DNA of 64,000 bases from Hydra vulgaris (GCF_038396675.1 NC_088928.1:61447501-61511500); one strand, 5' to 3'; numbered from the stretch's first letter, positions 15,000 to 31,422 are shown. The notes: generated by a model from the letters alone, not told the origin. Translations and numbers: made by a program.

Positions 15000-17008
15000 A
15001 TCAATTATTCGCATTTCTGAAAATATTCAGCTTTTTCTAGAGTTGCTGCTTTATAAGAATTTATAAGATAATGTTTATAATGTTCTATTTGCATCCAGAA
15101 AATTCAATTTAATCATTCGTTGAACATTTATTTGGGGTATTCAAAAATATAAAATTTACTATCTGGTCTTTAGATGTCCGCAATGTCCTCGCATTTGGGG
15201 TTATAAACTCTTAAGTATTTTTGTTTGCAGCTTCTATTCACTGCGACTTCTTAAGAAACATCTGCATTCACATAAAATAACGTAGCCAAGTTTAAAATTT
15301 GCTTTGAAAGCTAAATCTCGTCTACTAAAAGGTTTTTCAGATATAAGATACAATTCAGTAATTTTCAGTAAAGCATAATCGTCGCAAATTTAATGTTCTG
15401 TATCTAAAAGGGGAACCGCAATTGTTTTTCTAAGTTCACTTCAAGAAATCCGAACGGTCTTGTAACACGGAAAAACATTCAACGAGGAAATTCCCACCGC
15501 ATTTCTTATCAATGTTGCTCATATAGCTGTTCTGTAGTTATAAGTATAATCAGTGTATAAACACTTTTCAAATAAAATAAGATTTTATATAATATAAATA
15601 TTTTATTATGCGAACTATATTTTCAATAAAGTGTTTTTATTGAAAAGTTTTTATTTTAATATTTTATCCAAAATGTAGCGATAACAATTGTAGAAATTTG
15701 TTACTTTATTGTTAAATAACGTTATAAACAATATTTTCTTTTAAAAAAAACAAAAACGTCAATTCGGTTTCGCTTAAAGTGCGTATACACTAGTTATGCT
15801 TATGACGGCAGTGTTGCAGGCATCGAACCTTTAAGCCATTAAAAAAAATCCTGTTTTTTTTTGTTTTTATCGATTCTAAATTTTTCCCTGATCTGTTTAA
15901 TATAGAAATTTATTTTCTTGATTTATTATTAGATTTTGTTTAGAGTTTTATGTTTGTTTTAATCAACATAAATATTACCATTTTATCTAAGCTAAATTTT
16001 TGTCATGTGATTATATAAGCTACAAAATATTTAATTTGTTGCATGTTTAATTTGAAATACTTTAGGATAGGATATTTTGTTGGAGGTAATTTATTTAGAT
16101 TAGGATATTTGACTATTCTTCTTTCAAAAATATCTCCGTAAAATATCCGCGAGGTAAACGATTGTCAAATCGTCTGTTTAAAGAAAAAACACTTAAACTC
16201 TTACTTTAAAATATCAAGATTTTATGTTATATAATTTAAAATAATTGTGCTATATATTGTGGAATCCTAAATTTAGCTTAAAATTAAAGCTAAAGTTCGC
16301 TTAAATAAATTTCTTTGCAATAGATAAAGTAGTTTCCGTTCCGAGCTATTTAAAATACCGTTAAGCTCACTTAAAATACCATAAGTTCTTACTTAAAATG
16401 CTATTTTAAAACTTGAGATTTCGAAGGTCTGGAAATTTAATTTTATTTTCCAGACCTGTTCAATTATGCTCGGTGATGAAATTACTTTTCCTATCGCAAA
16501 GACATTTATATAAAAAAAATTCCTCTAGGAAATAAATAAAAAAAAGCTGAGCATATAATTTTTTGTTAACTTTTACTTATTAAGTGGAAAGCATTATAAC
16601 TTTGAGTGAAAAAAACATGTTTTAAGTAATTTATAATTAAACATTATGTAAAAGTTCTAGCTTTTTCGATCTATAACCGTGTCCAAATTAAGAACACGGT
16701 TTTCAAAAAGAGATGTTATGAAAATCTTTGGGTGGAATGCAAGAATCGAACTTGAGTGAAGTTCGACTTGGACTTTGAAGTCTGACTTTGTCAAGAAGCT
16801 TGAGCAAATGCGTAAGCGAAACTTGAAAACTTCAAGATTGCGCTTGAGAAAGTCAAACTTAAAAAGGCGTTGATTTGAAGGCGGAAAAATAAACTTTGCA
16901 ACCAATAACGGTAGAGTATTTGAAAAACCTTTTAAATAAAGCAAATGAAATTATATTTCTAAGTTTTATACTTTAAAATGTTAACTCACAAAAATAAATG
17001 AAAAGATG
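15000..17008. other. TMED 3' UTR, then unassigned sequence
   Basis: Probable polyadenylation signal AATAAA at 15571. Beyond it, 16640-16950 is a locally repetitive stretch with many 'aacttgaa / acttcaag / gacttt' echoes in both orientations, which explains the open minus-strand frame there; no protein family recognised. Confidence 0.4.
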
Positions 17009-17090
17009 TTACCAAGTTTTTATAAAAATAAAATACAAAAGTTAAAATGCGATTCTAACTTTCGTATTTTATTTTTATAAAATTTGGTAA
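17009..17090. repeat. Near-perfect hairpin, ~36-bp arms
   Basis: TTACCAAGTTTTTATAAAAA... (17009) pairs with ...TTTTTATAAAATTTGGTAA (to 17090) through nearly the full arms, with an 11-nt loop near 17045-17055. Only a few mismatches. Confidence 0.85.
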
Positions 17091-18397
17091 TTTTATAAAA
17101 AAACACTGGATTTAAATGAACATGCTCGCTTTTACCTTCTATTTAGTCCAAGGCTCTAACTTCGACGGAATAGCTGCTTAACATTCAATTACGCTGCGGT
17201 TATCATCAAGGCATATCTGCCGAACGCAAAGTTGTTATTATTCATTTTTCTTATTGAAATTTATGTTAAAAAAATAATAATAATAACTTCAACAAGGCTG
17301 CAAGTGAACACTAATTACGTTGGGAATTAGCAGAAAGTTAAGTAATAATTACAACAAAAGTTTTCAGAACCAGGACGAATATGATATTTGTAGAGGTAAA
17401 GAACAAAATCATTAGAAGAAAATGGTTAAAACGAGTTAGACTTCATCTAATGTACGACAGAACTTATTTTTGTTATAACGGTTAACAAGAACGATAGAAG
17501 GATAGGATTAAAATCTGTATAGACTCAGCATTTTTGGTCTTTGAGAAAGCTAATCTCCGGACACGGAGCAAACTTTAAACAATTATATGCTTATACTTAT
17601 GTCAAATAAGGATGCTTTGCAAAAAATTGCCCCTCAATTTGAGCTGACTCGTATCATCGAAGTGACAAGAAGAGTGTGACCATTTGGTTCAATATACGAT
17701 TTAGAGAAAAATATTTTTTTGCATTTACTAAGTTTATAATACAAACAGTTAATTTCGGCTAAATAAACCTATTTATTTTTTGAATTTTAAAGAGAGGAAA
17801 AGAAGGCAAGTGAAATGAGCCTAATCAAACTCTAATATCCTAAACGAGACAACATTTTGCAAATATTAACACAAAATCATTTAAGGTGGTTTTATAGTAA
17901 AAACTTCACGATTTCCATTAAAAAAGTAGTTTTTATTTTATAAGCTAATTTTTTATAAAATTTAACTGGCTTTTCAACCATATATAAAATGATATGGTTT
18001 TAATAACAAAAAATAGTTAAAAAATTAATTTTATTGATTATGAGTTAAGAAATTTTCTTAGTTACCCCCATAACAGCCAAACTTTTTATTGGTATATTTA
18101 TTTATTAATTTTGGTTTGTATAATTACTAAACTACTTGAAAACCAAAGTTGTAAATCTAATAATGTTGTTAGTTAAAATGAGTGTATGAAATTTTTAATT
18201 AATATATTGTTTTTAAACTTTGACACTTTTCAGTTTTAGCTTGTAATGTCATAAAAAAGCTGAGAAAATTTAGTTTTCTTTTTTTTTGATTTTTCTGCAT
18301 TTAATGCTGAATCAGCATCAAAATAAGGTAAATAAATTTTTATTTCAGCATTTTAAATTAAATTAAGCATTATTTACCCTTTCTACTATATAACCTA
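17091..18397. other. Unassigned AT-rich sequence
   Basis: No gene or mobile element supported. A short (TA)12 at about 18398-18422 leads into the Tc1 element. Confidence 0.4.
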
Positions 18398-18689
18398 TTT
18401 TATATATATATATATATATATACAGTATCGGACAAAACGAGTGCAACCAAATAATGCTAATTTAGTTTCTTTATATAAAAGTGTTGCATTTTTTCAATTT
18501 AAAAAAATAACTATGTAACTGTTTAGAGACAAAGTTCTTCAAGTTTTATTCATCACAAAATTCATTATTTGTTCACGAAAATTAATAAATTAATCAAAAG
18601 TATTAAAAAAAGTTGATTTCCTTCAGGACAAAGCAAGTGCAACTCGACAAAATGTTGACCAAGCTGTATCTCGCTATCAATATTTTGTA

Positions 18690-19714
18690 GCGAATCGCTA
18701 TCAATATTTCGTTGTCGATCACAGCCTTGCATCTTCGAGGCATAGATTCGATCAGGTGATCAATGAAACTTTGTGGAATTGCTGCCCAGGCCTTTTGGAT
18801 TTGTTCAAACAGTTGATCCTTATTACGAACACCTTCACGATTAATTCTGCGGTTGACGATCTCCCACAGGTTCTCGAAAGGGTTGAGATCCGGAGATTAA
18901 GGCGGCCAATCCATCACCGAAAGGGTGGTTGTCTTGAAACCACTGCTTGACTACTTTTGCAGTGTGTTTGCGGATTGTTGTCTTGCTGAAAAACCCATTT
19001 TGTTGGCATATTCCATTCAGCATGAGGTAACATAACATCTTTCAGGATATTTTTATACATGAAACGGTCCATTATTCCATCGTTTCGGTGTATTGGACCT
19101 AGACCGTTAGCAGAAAAACACCCCCAGACCATTACATTGCTTACACCATGCTTCACGGTCTTATGGCAGTAACGTAATCAAGGCGTTTTCCGGCCGGTTG
19201 ACGTACACGGCAAATGCCATCGCTCCCAATGATGTTGAACTTCGATTCATTACTGAACAGGACAGTTCGCCATTTCTGCACATTCCAGTCAATATGAGAT
19301 GTAGCAAACAGGAGTCTTTTCTTCTGTTTTTTTTAGTGAAATCAGCGGTTTCTTTGCAGGACGTCGAGAAAACAATCCGGCTTCAACAGCACGTCGTCCG
19401 ATTGTTCGGTCTGATACAGGCAGCTCTAATTGCTTTTGTATCTCAACTGATGATATCTAGGGATCCTTCTTGACGGATCTGAAGATCATAGAATCCTCTC
19501 TAGAAGTGGTGGAACGCGGTCTTCTACCTTTGTTATCTGCTGCCAACTTCCCCGTAGAATGATATTTGGAACATAGTCTTGATACGGTCCATTTTTTCAC
19601 GCGATATTTATCACAAATACTTTTTTGTGACATTCCACTTACGTAGTCGCCAATAATTTTCTTTCTTAGTTCCAATCCATGACCGTCGGGGGCCATTTTT
19701 GCACTTGAAGTCAT
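18690..19714 (-). pseudogene. Tc1-like transposase, frameshifted and catalytically dead
   Basis: The N-terminus (19714-19457) reads as a paired-like helix-turn-helix: KIIGDYVSGMSQKSICDKY, then WTVSRLCSKY and a GRRPRST hook. A stop follows, and the frame resumes at about 19440 with SDRTIGRRAVEAG and LFSNESKFNI. The first catalytic Asp of the usual SDES motif is Asn here. Next come VMVWGCFSANGLGPI and WVFQQDNNP (second Asp), another frameshift (about 18990), HTAKVVKQWF, and, in a third frame, SPDLNPFENLWEIV with the catalytic Glu. The C-terminus runs to about 18690. At least three frame breaks plus the D-to-N change make it non-functional. Confidence 0.9.
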
Positions 19715-20034
19715 AAAAATAATAAAAATAAATAATCACGCTTCTCAAGGCTTACCGTGTTACATTTACCTTGTGATGATACAATAATGCTCTGTGGAAC
19801 ACAACGTCTTGGTTGGATGTGGACTGTATTGATTTAATGAAACACTTGTTGTATTTCACTTCTTGTATTGATGTTATTCGGTAAAACACTTTGATAAAAC
19901 TCACTTCGATAAACTGTCTTGATAATACTGACTGATTGACTTCCATATACTGACTGAATTACATGTCGATTTACATGTCTCTTATATAGTAAAATGAACC
20001 TGTGTGAACCTGTTCTGGAAGATTCTAGATACTT

Positions 20035-20200
20035 CTTTTCGATGCTTCTGGATGCTTCTGGATGCGTCTGGATGCTTCTGAATGTTTCTGGATACTTCTG
20101 AATGCTACTGGATGCTTCCAGATGCTTCTTCTGGAAATTTCTGGAAGCTTCTGCATGCTTCTGGAAACTTCTGGAAACTTCTGGATACTTCCTTTAATTA
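20035..20200. repeat. ATGCTTCTGG decamer minisatellite
   Basis: About 14 imperfect ~10-bp units (gcttctggat, gcgtctggat, acttctgaat...) inside the right end of the Tc1 element, between its inner terminal motif and the transposase gene. Confidence 0.9.
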
Positions 20201-20479
20201 TTAAAAAACTTCCGTGACGTTGACACGGATCAGACTTAAGAAAATGAAACAAACCAACAAAGTTGCACTTGTTTTGTCCGCTGCAAAATGGCAGTTGTCA
20301 ACGAAGTTCTGCCTGTGTGCTGTCACCTGTCAGCTGATTGCTCATGTCATGGAATGCTATGACTCCAGACTCTTGAACTGTTTGCTATGGTAGTATAGTT
20401 CGTTTCGTTTTTAAGACATGTAAAATTAGGAACACTTTTTAGCATTGTTCGATGTTGGCTGCAAATGTTTTGTCCAATA

Positions 20480-20482
<3 letters not shown>

Positions 20483-20522
<40 letters not shown>
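20483..20522. repeat. (TA)n microsatellite
   Basis: About 40 bp immediately outside the Tc1 right end; continues in phase with the TA tract outside the left end, as expected if the element jumped into it. Confidence 0.95.
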
Positions 20523-20526
<4 letters not shown>

Positions 20527-21381
20527 GCGAGCCATTATTGAAGAAAATCCTCATGCAACATATGATATTTGAAGCCCTGACATCGATTAATTGTTTTACA
20601 ATCAACGAAATCATTCACAACGCACTTTTCACAACGCATAAAATTAATATCACGTTGGATACCCCACGAGTTAACCGATCAAAATCGTAATCATAGAGTT
20701 GAGGCATGTAAGGAAAATTTAGCCCATTTCAGAAACAGCCCATGGAAACTATGTAATATTATTACAGGGGATGAGTCGTGGTTTTATTTGAGATAATTTG
20801 GACACAAGTTGGCTAACGCTAGTTGGGTCGGTGAAGGTGAAAGTCCAAGAGCTATAGTAAGATGCGATAGGTTTCAGCTGAAAAACATATTCTTCCTCTT
20901 CTTCAAAACAACAGGTGTTGTTCATTTGGGTTATGCTGAAAAGGGAGCACCATTACTAGCGAATATTATATAAAAAGTTGTTTAAAACCTCTTATATGCA
21001 ATATATATAAGCAAAGACCTAAAACAGGCACTCAAAATTTCAAATTTCTCCATGTAACGCTCGACCCCATCTGACTCAAACCATCACAAATTGTCTAAAT
21101 CAAGCTATAATTTCAATAATTCGCCACCCACCATACTCACCAGACTTAGCTCCATCCGATTATTAGCTATTCGACTTGATAAAAAAAATCTTGATGACGA
21201 TACTGAAGTCAAAAGTCAAAAAACTCTCATAACGAAGCTACTTCAAAGTATACCCAAAGAAGAGTATAAAAAAACGTGGCTTTAGTGGCTTTTGTTATAG
21301 ACTTTTAAACTCCAAATTCAAAATTCAAAGCGTCAAATTATCTCATTTCAACATATTCGTTGTATAGGCTGATTTGGCGCT
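20523..21381 (+). pseudogene. Mariner (DD34D type) transposase remnant
   Basis: Translation gives, in shifting frames, ELTDQNRNHRVEACKENL, NIITGDESWFY (first catalytic Asp present), FGHKLANASWVGEGESPR and FKTTGVVHLGYAEKG, all mariner landmarks. The HDN block holding the second Asp is degraded (HVT, followed by a stop), and the SPDLAPSD block survives only as PPYSPDLAPSDY-like fragments in another frame (about 21120-21175). The last part KKNLDDDTE...KEEYKKTW is the usual C-terminus. The 3' terminus GTATAGGCTGATTTGGCGCT ends at 21381, followed by TA. The N-terminus is missing or lost in the adjoining (TA)n. Several stops; inactive. Confidence 0.88.
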
Positions 21382-21872
21382 TAACCATCCAAATATGGAT
21401 CGGCGTAATTAAATGTACATACATTGACTGACGAATATGGATTGGCGTAATTTTTATTTTTGAACATGGTAAATTCAAAAAGATGGTATTGGCTGCTTCT
21501 TATACGTAAAATGTATTATAATGGTGCAGTACCTGTTCTTGAGATAAATGGTATCATGGACCCACACATATATGCCAATATGTTTAATAATAAGCTACCA
21601 AACTTTCGGTACTCCTTTTGCAAGCTACAAAACTTGTTGTACCATATTTGCAAGCTACAAAAACTTGGGTACCCTTTGGTAATTTATAATTATATAAATA
21701 ATTAAAAACTATTATATAAAATATAAATTATTTATTTATTCAAATATAACTTCTTTTTTTGGTACATAATTCTATTATTTGATTATCTATTTTTATTGAT
21801 TATTTTTATTATTATATTATAATTATTATATATTATTACATAATAATTATAATATAATAATAACAATAATCA

Positions 21873-21932
21873 TTATATATATATATATAATTATTAATTA
21901 TATATATATATATATATATAATTATTAATTAT

Positions 21933-22024
<92 letters not shown>
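21873..22024. repeat. (TA)n with internal palindromic ATTATTAATTAT units
   Basis: Cryptically simple: TA runs punctuated by 'ataattattaattat' twice and AAAT interruptions; low complexity extends left to about 21780. Confidence 0.9.
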
Positions 22025-22080
22025 TCTACTTGAATTTATAAAAATTATTAATTAAGATATAAATAATTTTTGTACTCAAA

Positions 22081-25600
<3,520 letters not shown>

Positions 25601-25904
25601 CAAAAATCAAAGTAATTTAACAGAAGTTTTAGACCAGGAATTTTTAGTACACAAGTTGTTGATAATATCCACAGTCAAATTGATAGAGCACTCGCTCCTG
25701 TTGAAATATTTAGTCCCCTTGGTTGAATCAGAGCAATTCTTGCTCTTCAAAAAAATATTTTTTCCTGTCTACCAAATGAAGAAATTGGGTTTCAAACATT
25801 TTTCAGCTAATGCAGGTTTGTTTAATTTTAAGCTTGTTCCTTATATCCAGATAAAGCATCTAGCATTCAGGTCATGCATACTACTAAATACTACTCATGT
25901 ATAG

Positions 25905-26949
25905 TAATGACTACTAAAATTATGTTCTGATGTTTGTTCGAAAGCATGAATTAACAATCTACAATCTTAGTCATGGCAGAGGTACTAGTGTTTTCTGCCT
26001 TGAATCAGGGTGCTCAAGTTTCAAATGATAAAGCCAATGTCCTTCAAAATCTGTTCAAGTATATGCCTGCTGTAAATATTGCATTTTATAAGAGTATTTC
26101 AAAATAATTTATTTTATTGTCAAAGTATGTTTTATATTTTATGTAGTTAAATGGACTTCTTACTGAAATGTTATATTTTTAATGGACTAACCAGAAGTGC
26201 TGGTAAAATAGTTATTCTTTAAGATATCTTTTTGTTGTGCAATGTATTTTAGATATTATGCCTTTCGAAATTATAACAAAAATTTTATTTCGTTGTGAAG
26301 ATCTTAGTGCATACTTTAGCTAATGTATTACTTATCTTCTCTGTTGAATTGAATTTTAGACAAAATAGCATGTTTATATTATTTGTACATTAGTGTAAAA
26401 TAAGAGTTTTTTTACTAATAAAACAGGTATTACACATAGTTACACACTGTGAACCAGTGACCATCAGGTTAGAAGTCTCCTCACACCCAATTCTTTTTTG
26501 TTCTTAAGAAATAAAACAGTAGTTAAATTAGGTAAGGGAGAACCTCCATAGAAATGGTTAAATAAAAATTTTACACATTTTGACTTTTGAATAAAAGGGG
26601 AGGGGCGTTACATGGGTAATATTATTGAAGTTCATGTGTTTCACATAATTTTAGGAAAAAATAAAATTTACCACACGCCTAAACCTAATTTTACTCTATA
26701 CTTGTGTATACTTATATTATAAAAGCATTAAAAAGTGTTTGAACATATATTATAAAAGCATTAAAAAGTGTTTGAACATATATTCTCCAACAGATAACAT
26801 AGCAAAAAAGTTGAGGTAAAAAACAATTACAAAATATAATAAATGGATTTAATAAATATCTTGACTAAGCTTTAGAGTTACATAAATAGAACTAAATTTT
26901 ATCGATACTTAATCTTACATGCTATTAAAATACTTAACAACCAACACTT
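25905..26949. other. Unassigned AT-rich sequence
   Basis: Contains a 33-bp direct duplication (ATATTATAAAAGCATTAAAA..., about 26715-26780). No gene supported. Confidence 0.45.
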
Positions 26950-29234
26950 TTTATAGTGGGTTAACAATATATTTATTAAATGTTGAAAATTCGACAACAC
27001 TTGACTTCAATCGTTTAGCATAATCAGAGTGGTTTTTTTGCCTCTTATACTTAGACCATGTTTTTCTATACTCATTATGAACAGATTCACCTGCTTGCTT
27101 TGAGTAAATTCCAAGTCCATTATCAGTATTATACTTTTTAGAAATGGTACAATATGGTTAATTGCAAAACGAACTTTCCATGTTATATTTAAAGAAATAT
27201 TTTCAAAGTAATGATTAATATATTCCATTAAATTAGCATAAGTCGTCTTAAATTCCATAGCAGCAGATTCCATATCACTAATAATGCTTTATTTTTGAGC
27301 AGTAAAGCAATGTAGCTTGCTTTACTGCTTTAAACTTTTTTAAACATTCAATAACTGGAAATAAAGTTTTCCTTTATCAGCAGTATCACAAGCAAGAACA
27401 TCTAACTTATCTAAATGTCGGTTGGCATTACTGCCATCAAACCCAATGCCTCTAAAAACCTCTAAAAAATATATAATTTAAGTTTAACCATTGTTCAAAG
27501 CCATGCCATAGTTTTGATAAAAGCTTTCCAAAAGTTGTAACTATTCTAATTAATATATGCAACTCAGGTACTGAAACTAAATTTTCTATAATTGTGTCTG
27601 GATCTTTTTCAAGGTATAAAACTCTTGGATTAATTACATTTTTATAATCAGCCATTTTTGATTTTGGTATTCCAGCTTCTATGTATTCACTGTATTGATA
27701 ATCAAGCGAACCAAAAGTTCGTTTTACTCCATAATCCAAAAGACTCTCTACTTCACATCACAAACAACTTTATTTTCCAGCATGGCTTGTAATGCCAAAC
27801 ATTGAGTTTGCACACTTTAAATCGAATGCAACAGAATACTTAATATTTTGAAGATTAAGAGGATCAACTAATTTCTTAAGATTTCCATTGTGTTCAGATA
27901 TTCCTTCTACAATAGCAATAATAAAACAAAGCTTTACTCCAGCATCATCAAGGTCAAGTTGGTTCCTAGTTTTATCATACAGATTAAAAACATTTATTGT
28001 GACCTTTAAAAAACCTTGACCAGAATCCACAGCAACTCTTATAATTGTAGGTCAATACTTCTTTCAGTGATTATAACATGTATAAATTCATCAATATCCT
28101 TTATATAAACCATTGATTTATTTACTATATCACCAGCTTCAAAAAATTCTTCTTCTTTACATAAAAAATATTCATTCATTTCAGCCTTTAAAGTTTCTAA
28201 TTTTTAAATATATTTTCTTCAATACTACTTTGAAACTCAAGATTCTTTCTAAATATAGAACATATTTTTTTGGTTTTACACTGGGATAGTTCCAAACATT
28301 TTACAAGCTCCATAATTGTTCCAAAAGACACTTGATTTAAACTTGCACAATCACTTTTTTTGTCCCTAGTCCCAGCTACAATACTCAATGGTTTCCAATG
28401 AGTAGCAATTGTATAATTTTCACCTCGAAAAATGTTTTCATTTTGCATTTTATTTTTTGGGATACTTGAAGCAACATGTTCTGCACTTGCTGACCCCAAT
28501 GCATATGCTGCATTAACTTAATTTTTTACAGTTTAAACATCCCCACAAAGGTGAATAATTCCTAGCTTAACAATTCCAAAACATATTAAATACATCCTTT
28601 CATTTTCATCTTTACTTTACTCAGAAGTAATAATTCTGCTATCTTTTGATATTTCTAAAACATCTGAAGTTCTTCTGATAACTTGACGATTTATCTAAAC
28701 AAAAAAATATTTCTCAATTCAGAATAATTTACTTTTTATTGTTTAGAGCAAAACTGAATTTTAATGACCTTGTAAATTAAAAAAGACTTAAATCCATTAT
28801 TCTACTTATATACAATTATACAAACTAGTAATATAAATAGTATAACATATTATTTAGATAAGCTGCCTAAATTAATTTTCTTTCAAATTTATGGAGGTTT
28901 ATCGAGACATAGTTCTTTCTTTTTACAAAACTAATAAAAAACAAAACAATTTTAAGTAATTTAACGTTTAGTCATAAATATAATTTTTAATTCTGTTTAA
29001 CTAACCTGAGAAATTTCTTTTAGCCACTTATTAAGGTATTTTGTATCTTTTTTTTCTAAACAATAAAGGTTTTTATAACAATTGCTACAAATAACTTTAG
29101 GATTGTTAACTAAACTCTAATCACAGCTATCCCAAATAAAAGTTTTTATTTTTTCTTCAATAGCTTTGGTTATTTTATGAAGCTTAGATGACTTTTTACC
29201 AAAGGTTTTAAAACAAACAGCACATATGGATGAC
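26950..29234 (-). pseudogene. Decayed spliced transposon-type gene with zinc-finger first exon
   Basis: The first exon (about 29234-29007) reads ICAVCFKTFGKKSSKLHKI, KVICSNCYKNLYCLEKKDT and LNKWLKEISQ, a Cys-pair zinc-binding module, and ends at a GTTAGT donor. A TTTGTTTAG acceptor (about 28697) opens the long second exon: NRQVIRRTSDVLEISKDSR, SSIPKNKMQNENIFRG, SLNQVSFGTIMELV, DSGQGFLKVTINVFNLYD, DAGVKLCFIIAIVEGISEHNGNLKKL, VKRTFGSLDYQYSEYIEAG, KNVINPRVL, VPELHILIRIVTTFGKLL, and a last block with ENISLNITWKVRFAINHIVPF. I recognise the order (SGQGFLKV ... PELHLL ... NxSxTxKxH) from a repetitive gene family of Hydra and aphids, probably transposon-derived, without a name I can vouch for. Many stops and frameshifts; dead. 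Confidence 0.6.
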
Positions 29235-29458
29235 AAACCAGCCTATACAACGAATATGTTGAAATGAGATATTTTGACGCAAAGTTTAAAAGTCTTTAAC
29301 AAAAGCCACTTAACCAAAAAAATTAAAAGCAATTGCAGTTCAGTGCACTTAAAAATTTTAATTATAGTATTTTTTGTGTTTGCAAAGAAACACTACATAA
29401 ATCATTTTTTAACATAAAGTAATTTTTTTCAACTTTATTGTATAGGCTGGTTTGGCGC
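29235..29458. mobile_element. Short mariner-derived element (MITE-like)
   Basis: The left end AAACCAGCCTATACAACGAA (29235) and right end TTGTATAGGCTGGTTTGGCG (ending GCGC at 29458, then TA) are inverted copies. The 80 bases next to the left end (ATATGTTGAAATGAGATATT..., GACGCAAAGTTT, AAAGCCACTT) match, inverted, the 3' end of the mariner at 21285-21381. It is therefore an internally deleted relative of that mariner, inserted directly at the first exon of the neighbouring pseudogene. Confidence 0.85.
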
Positions 29459-31257
29459 TAAACCATCCATATATGACTTCCATTTAATCACACTTTCAGT
29501 CGTTGTGCACCAGAGAATGTTTAAAAAAAATCCGCAGACAAATTAAAGTTGTTTTGTTGAAAATGGCTGATAATTAATATAACTTATAAGTATTAATTTT
29601 TTATTTTGAATTTTATGCATTTTTCCACTCGGCTGGAGGTTTTAAGTAATCATTTATTTATTATTCTATATGTAACATAGTATATGTAAAATAAAATCTG
29701 ATGTTGGGAGATTTCAAACCTGATGGTTACTGTGGTTCACAATGTACAGTACTTTAATTGCCAAAATATAAAACCATTTAGCTACAATATATACAAAAAA
29801 ATACTAGATTATATTATACTTTTTAGCAGAAAATGAAGGTAGAACAAAATGAAGATAGAACACTGTATTTATAAAATAAGTGTGTATTACATTCTTCTAT
29901 CTCCAAATTAGGGTGTAGTAATTCAGACACTTCCAATTTAAATATTTTAATCTAATTAATTCAAATCGATTTTGTTTGCGTTTTTTATGTTATTTAATCT
30001 GCAGGTCCATTTAAAACTTTGAACTCGATTTTCTCGGTTCGGAAAAACATGGAGATAAAACAAAATAATTCTAACCTCGCGATATATTACAATGTATTAC
30101 CAAAAAAATATTTTTATCCTAAAGTTTATCAGTTGAAAATTTTTTTAGAAAATAGAAAAACTATTGTTTTTCAAGAAAAATTAATTTTTTCAAACTTATT
30201 GTTGGAAAACTACCACTTTTAAACAAAAATTTTAAAGAGATATTTTTCGAACACGTTTCCCAGCAATATAACATTTAAGGTTATATTAAAATAAAATTGT
30301 TATTGATGAGTTTCACTTCTTTTGAGACCCAATTTGATATATATATTGGAAGAAAAAATATTTTTTATCATTTATGGCATCCACCATGTCATCAGGTTTT
30401 ATTGGACGTGACATTTTTCAATGGTATTTTCTGTTAATATATTTTTTCTTCTATCATAACATGGAGAATGAAAACTAGCGATAACATATTTTTATTTATG
30501 TCTTTACTGTACACTCAAAAAATAACGAGTGGCACTTTATTTCATAATTATTGTTGTATATGTTTCGGTAACATTTTAATTAATTAAACTCTAAACTATA
30601 AAAGGTAACTCATTTTTTTCCGTGTGATCTTTATGTACATTATATTTTGGGTGGTCTTCATGTAGAGTGCTTTAGTGTGGTCTTCATGTAGAGTGCTTTC
30701 GTGTGGTCCTTATGTTTTTAAAAAATAGGCGCGTTATGATTTTGTAGCTTGAAGCTTGGATAATATATTAAAATATACAATTTATTATAAAAACGCTATT
30801 TTATAAAAACAAAAATTATCAATAAAAAACCGCAATACATCAAAACTAGTGCAACAATATTAAACATTGAAACTAGCCCAACCCCGTGTACTTTTTTGCA
30901 AAGATTTATTGCAAATTTCGATAGAAACTTTTACTTTTAAATGGTATCTACTAAATCTTTGAATTTTTCGTTCATATAAGCCCAAATATATAATTAATCT
31001 TATAAGCTTAATTCAAAAGAAAAAAAAAAGTAGATTTAGTGTTCCGGTATGACAAAGCAATAAATTTACTTTGTTTTTGCACATGCTTTGACTGTGCCAG
31101 CTGTGTAGGCGCCACACCTTGTTGAAACTGCCACCATTTGTTTCGATCAACCAGCATGTGTATTAACGGAACCATGCAGTTCTTTAGCGTTCCTATATAA
31201 ATGTATTTATAAGAAATTGATTTGGCATGAGTAAATTTTATTTATACCTACTCCATT
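29459..31257. other. Unassigned AT-rich sequence
   Basis: A 29-bp duplication 'gtgtggtcttcatgtagagt' lies at about 30648-30705. The 67-aa ORF at 30019 is K/N/F-rich and not recognised. Confidence 0.4.
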
Positions 31258-31304
31258 ACCAACATTCCCATCTCTGGTTGTCAACCAGAGATGGGAATGT
31301 TGGT
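31258..31304. repeat. Perfect 23-bp palindrome
   Basis: ACCAACATTCCCATCTCTGG... (31258-31280), one T (31281), then its exact complement (31282-31304). No mismatch in 23 pairs; GC content is well above the surroundings. Confidence 0.97.
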
Positions 31305-31334
31305 TTTAGGTTTTGGATATTATCAAATTATTTA

Positions 31335-31337
<3 letters not shown>

Positions 31338-31422
<85 letters not shown>

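Larger units (their letters stand above)
18423..20482 (-). mobile_element. Tc1-like transposon with IR/DR ends (inactive)
   Basis: 2060 bp. The outer ends read CAGTATCGGACAAAACGAGT (18423) and, in reverse complement, CAGTATTGGACAAAACATTT (from 20482), each flanked by TA inside a (TA)n tract. A second, inner copy of the motif sits about 200 bp in on both sides: CAGGACAAAGCAAGTGCAAC at 18624 and, inverted, CAGCGGACAAAACAAGTGCA ending at 20283. Two transposase-binding-like direct repeats per end is the IR/DR layout known from Sleeping Beauty and related Tc1 elements. The right end also hosts an ATGCTTCTGG minisatellite. Confidence 0.9.

Noticed and set aside
16657..16944. 95-aa minus-strand ORF
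   Set aside because: Lies in a locally repetitive 'aacttgaa/ttcaagtt' stretch; the protein shows no domain and no splice or polyA context.
26950..29234. Functional host gene with zinc finger
   Set aside because: Many stops and frameshifts, and resemblance to a repetitive gene family; treated as a dead transposon-type gene.
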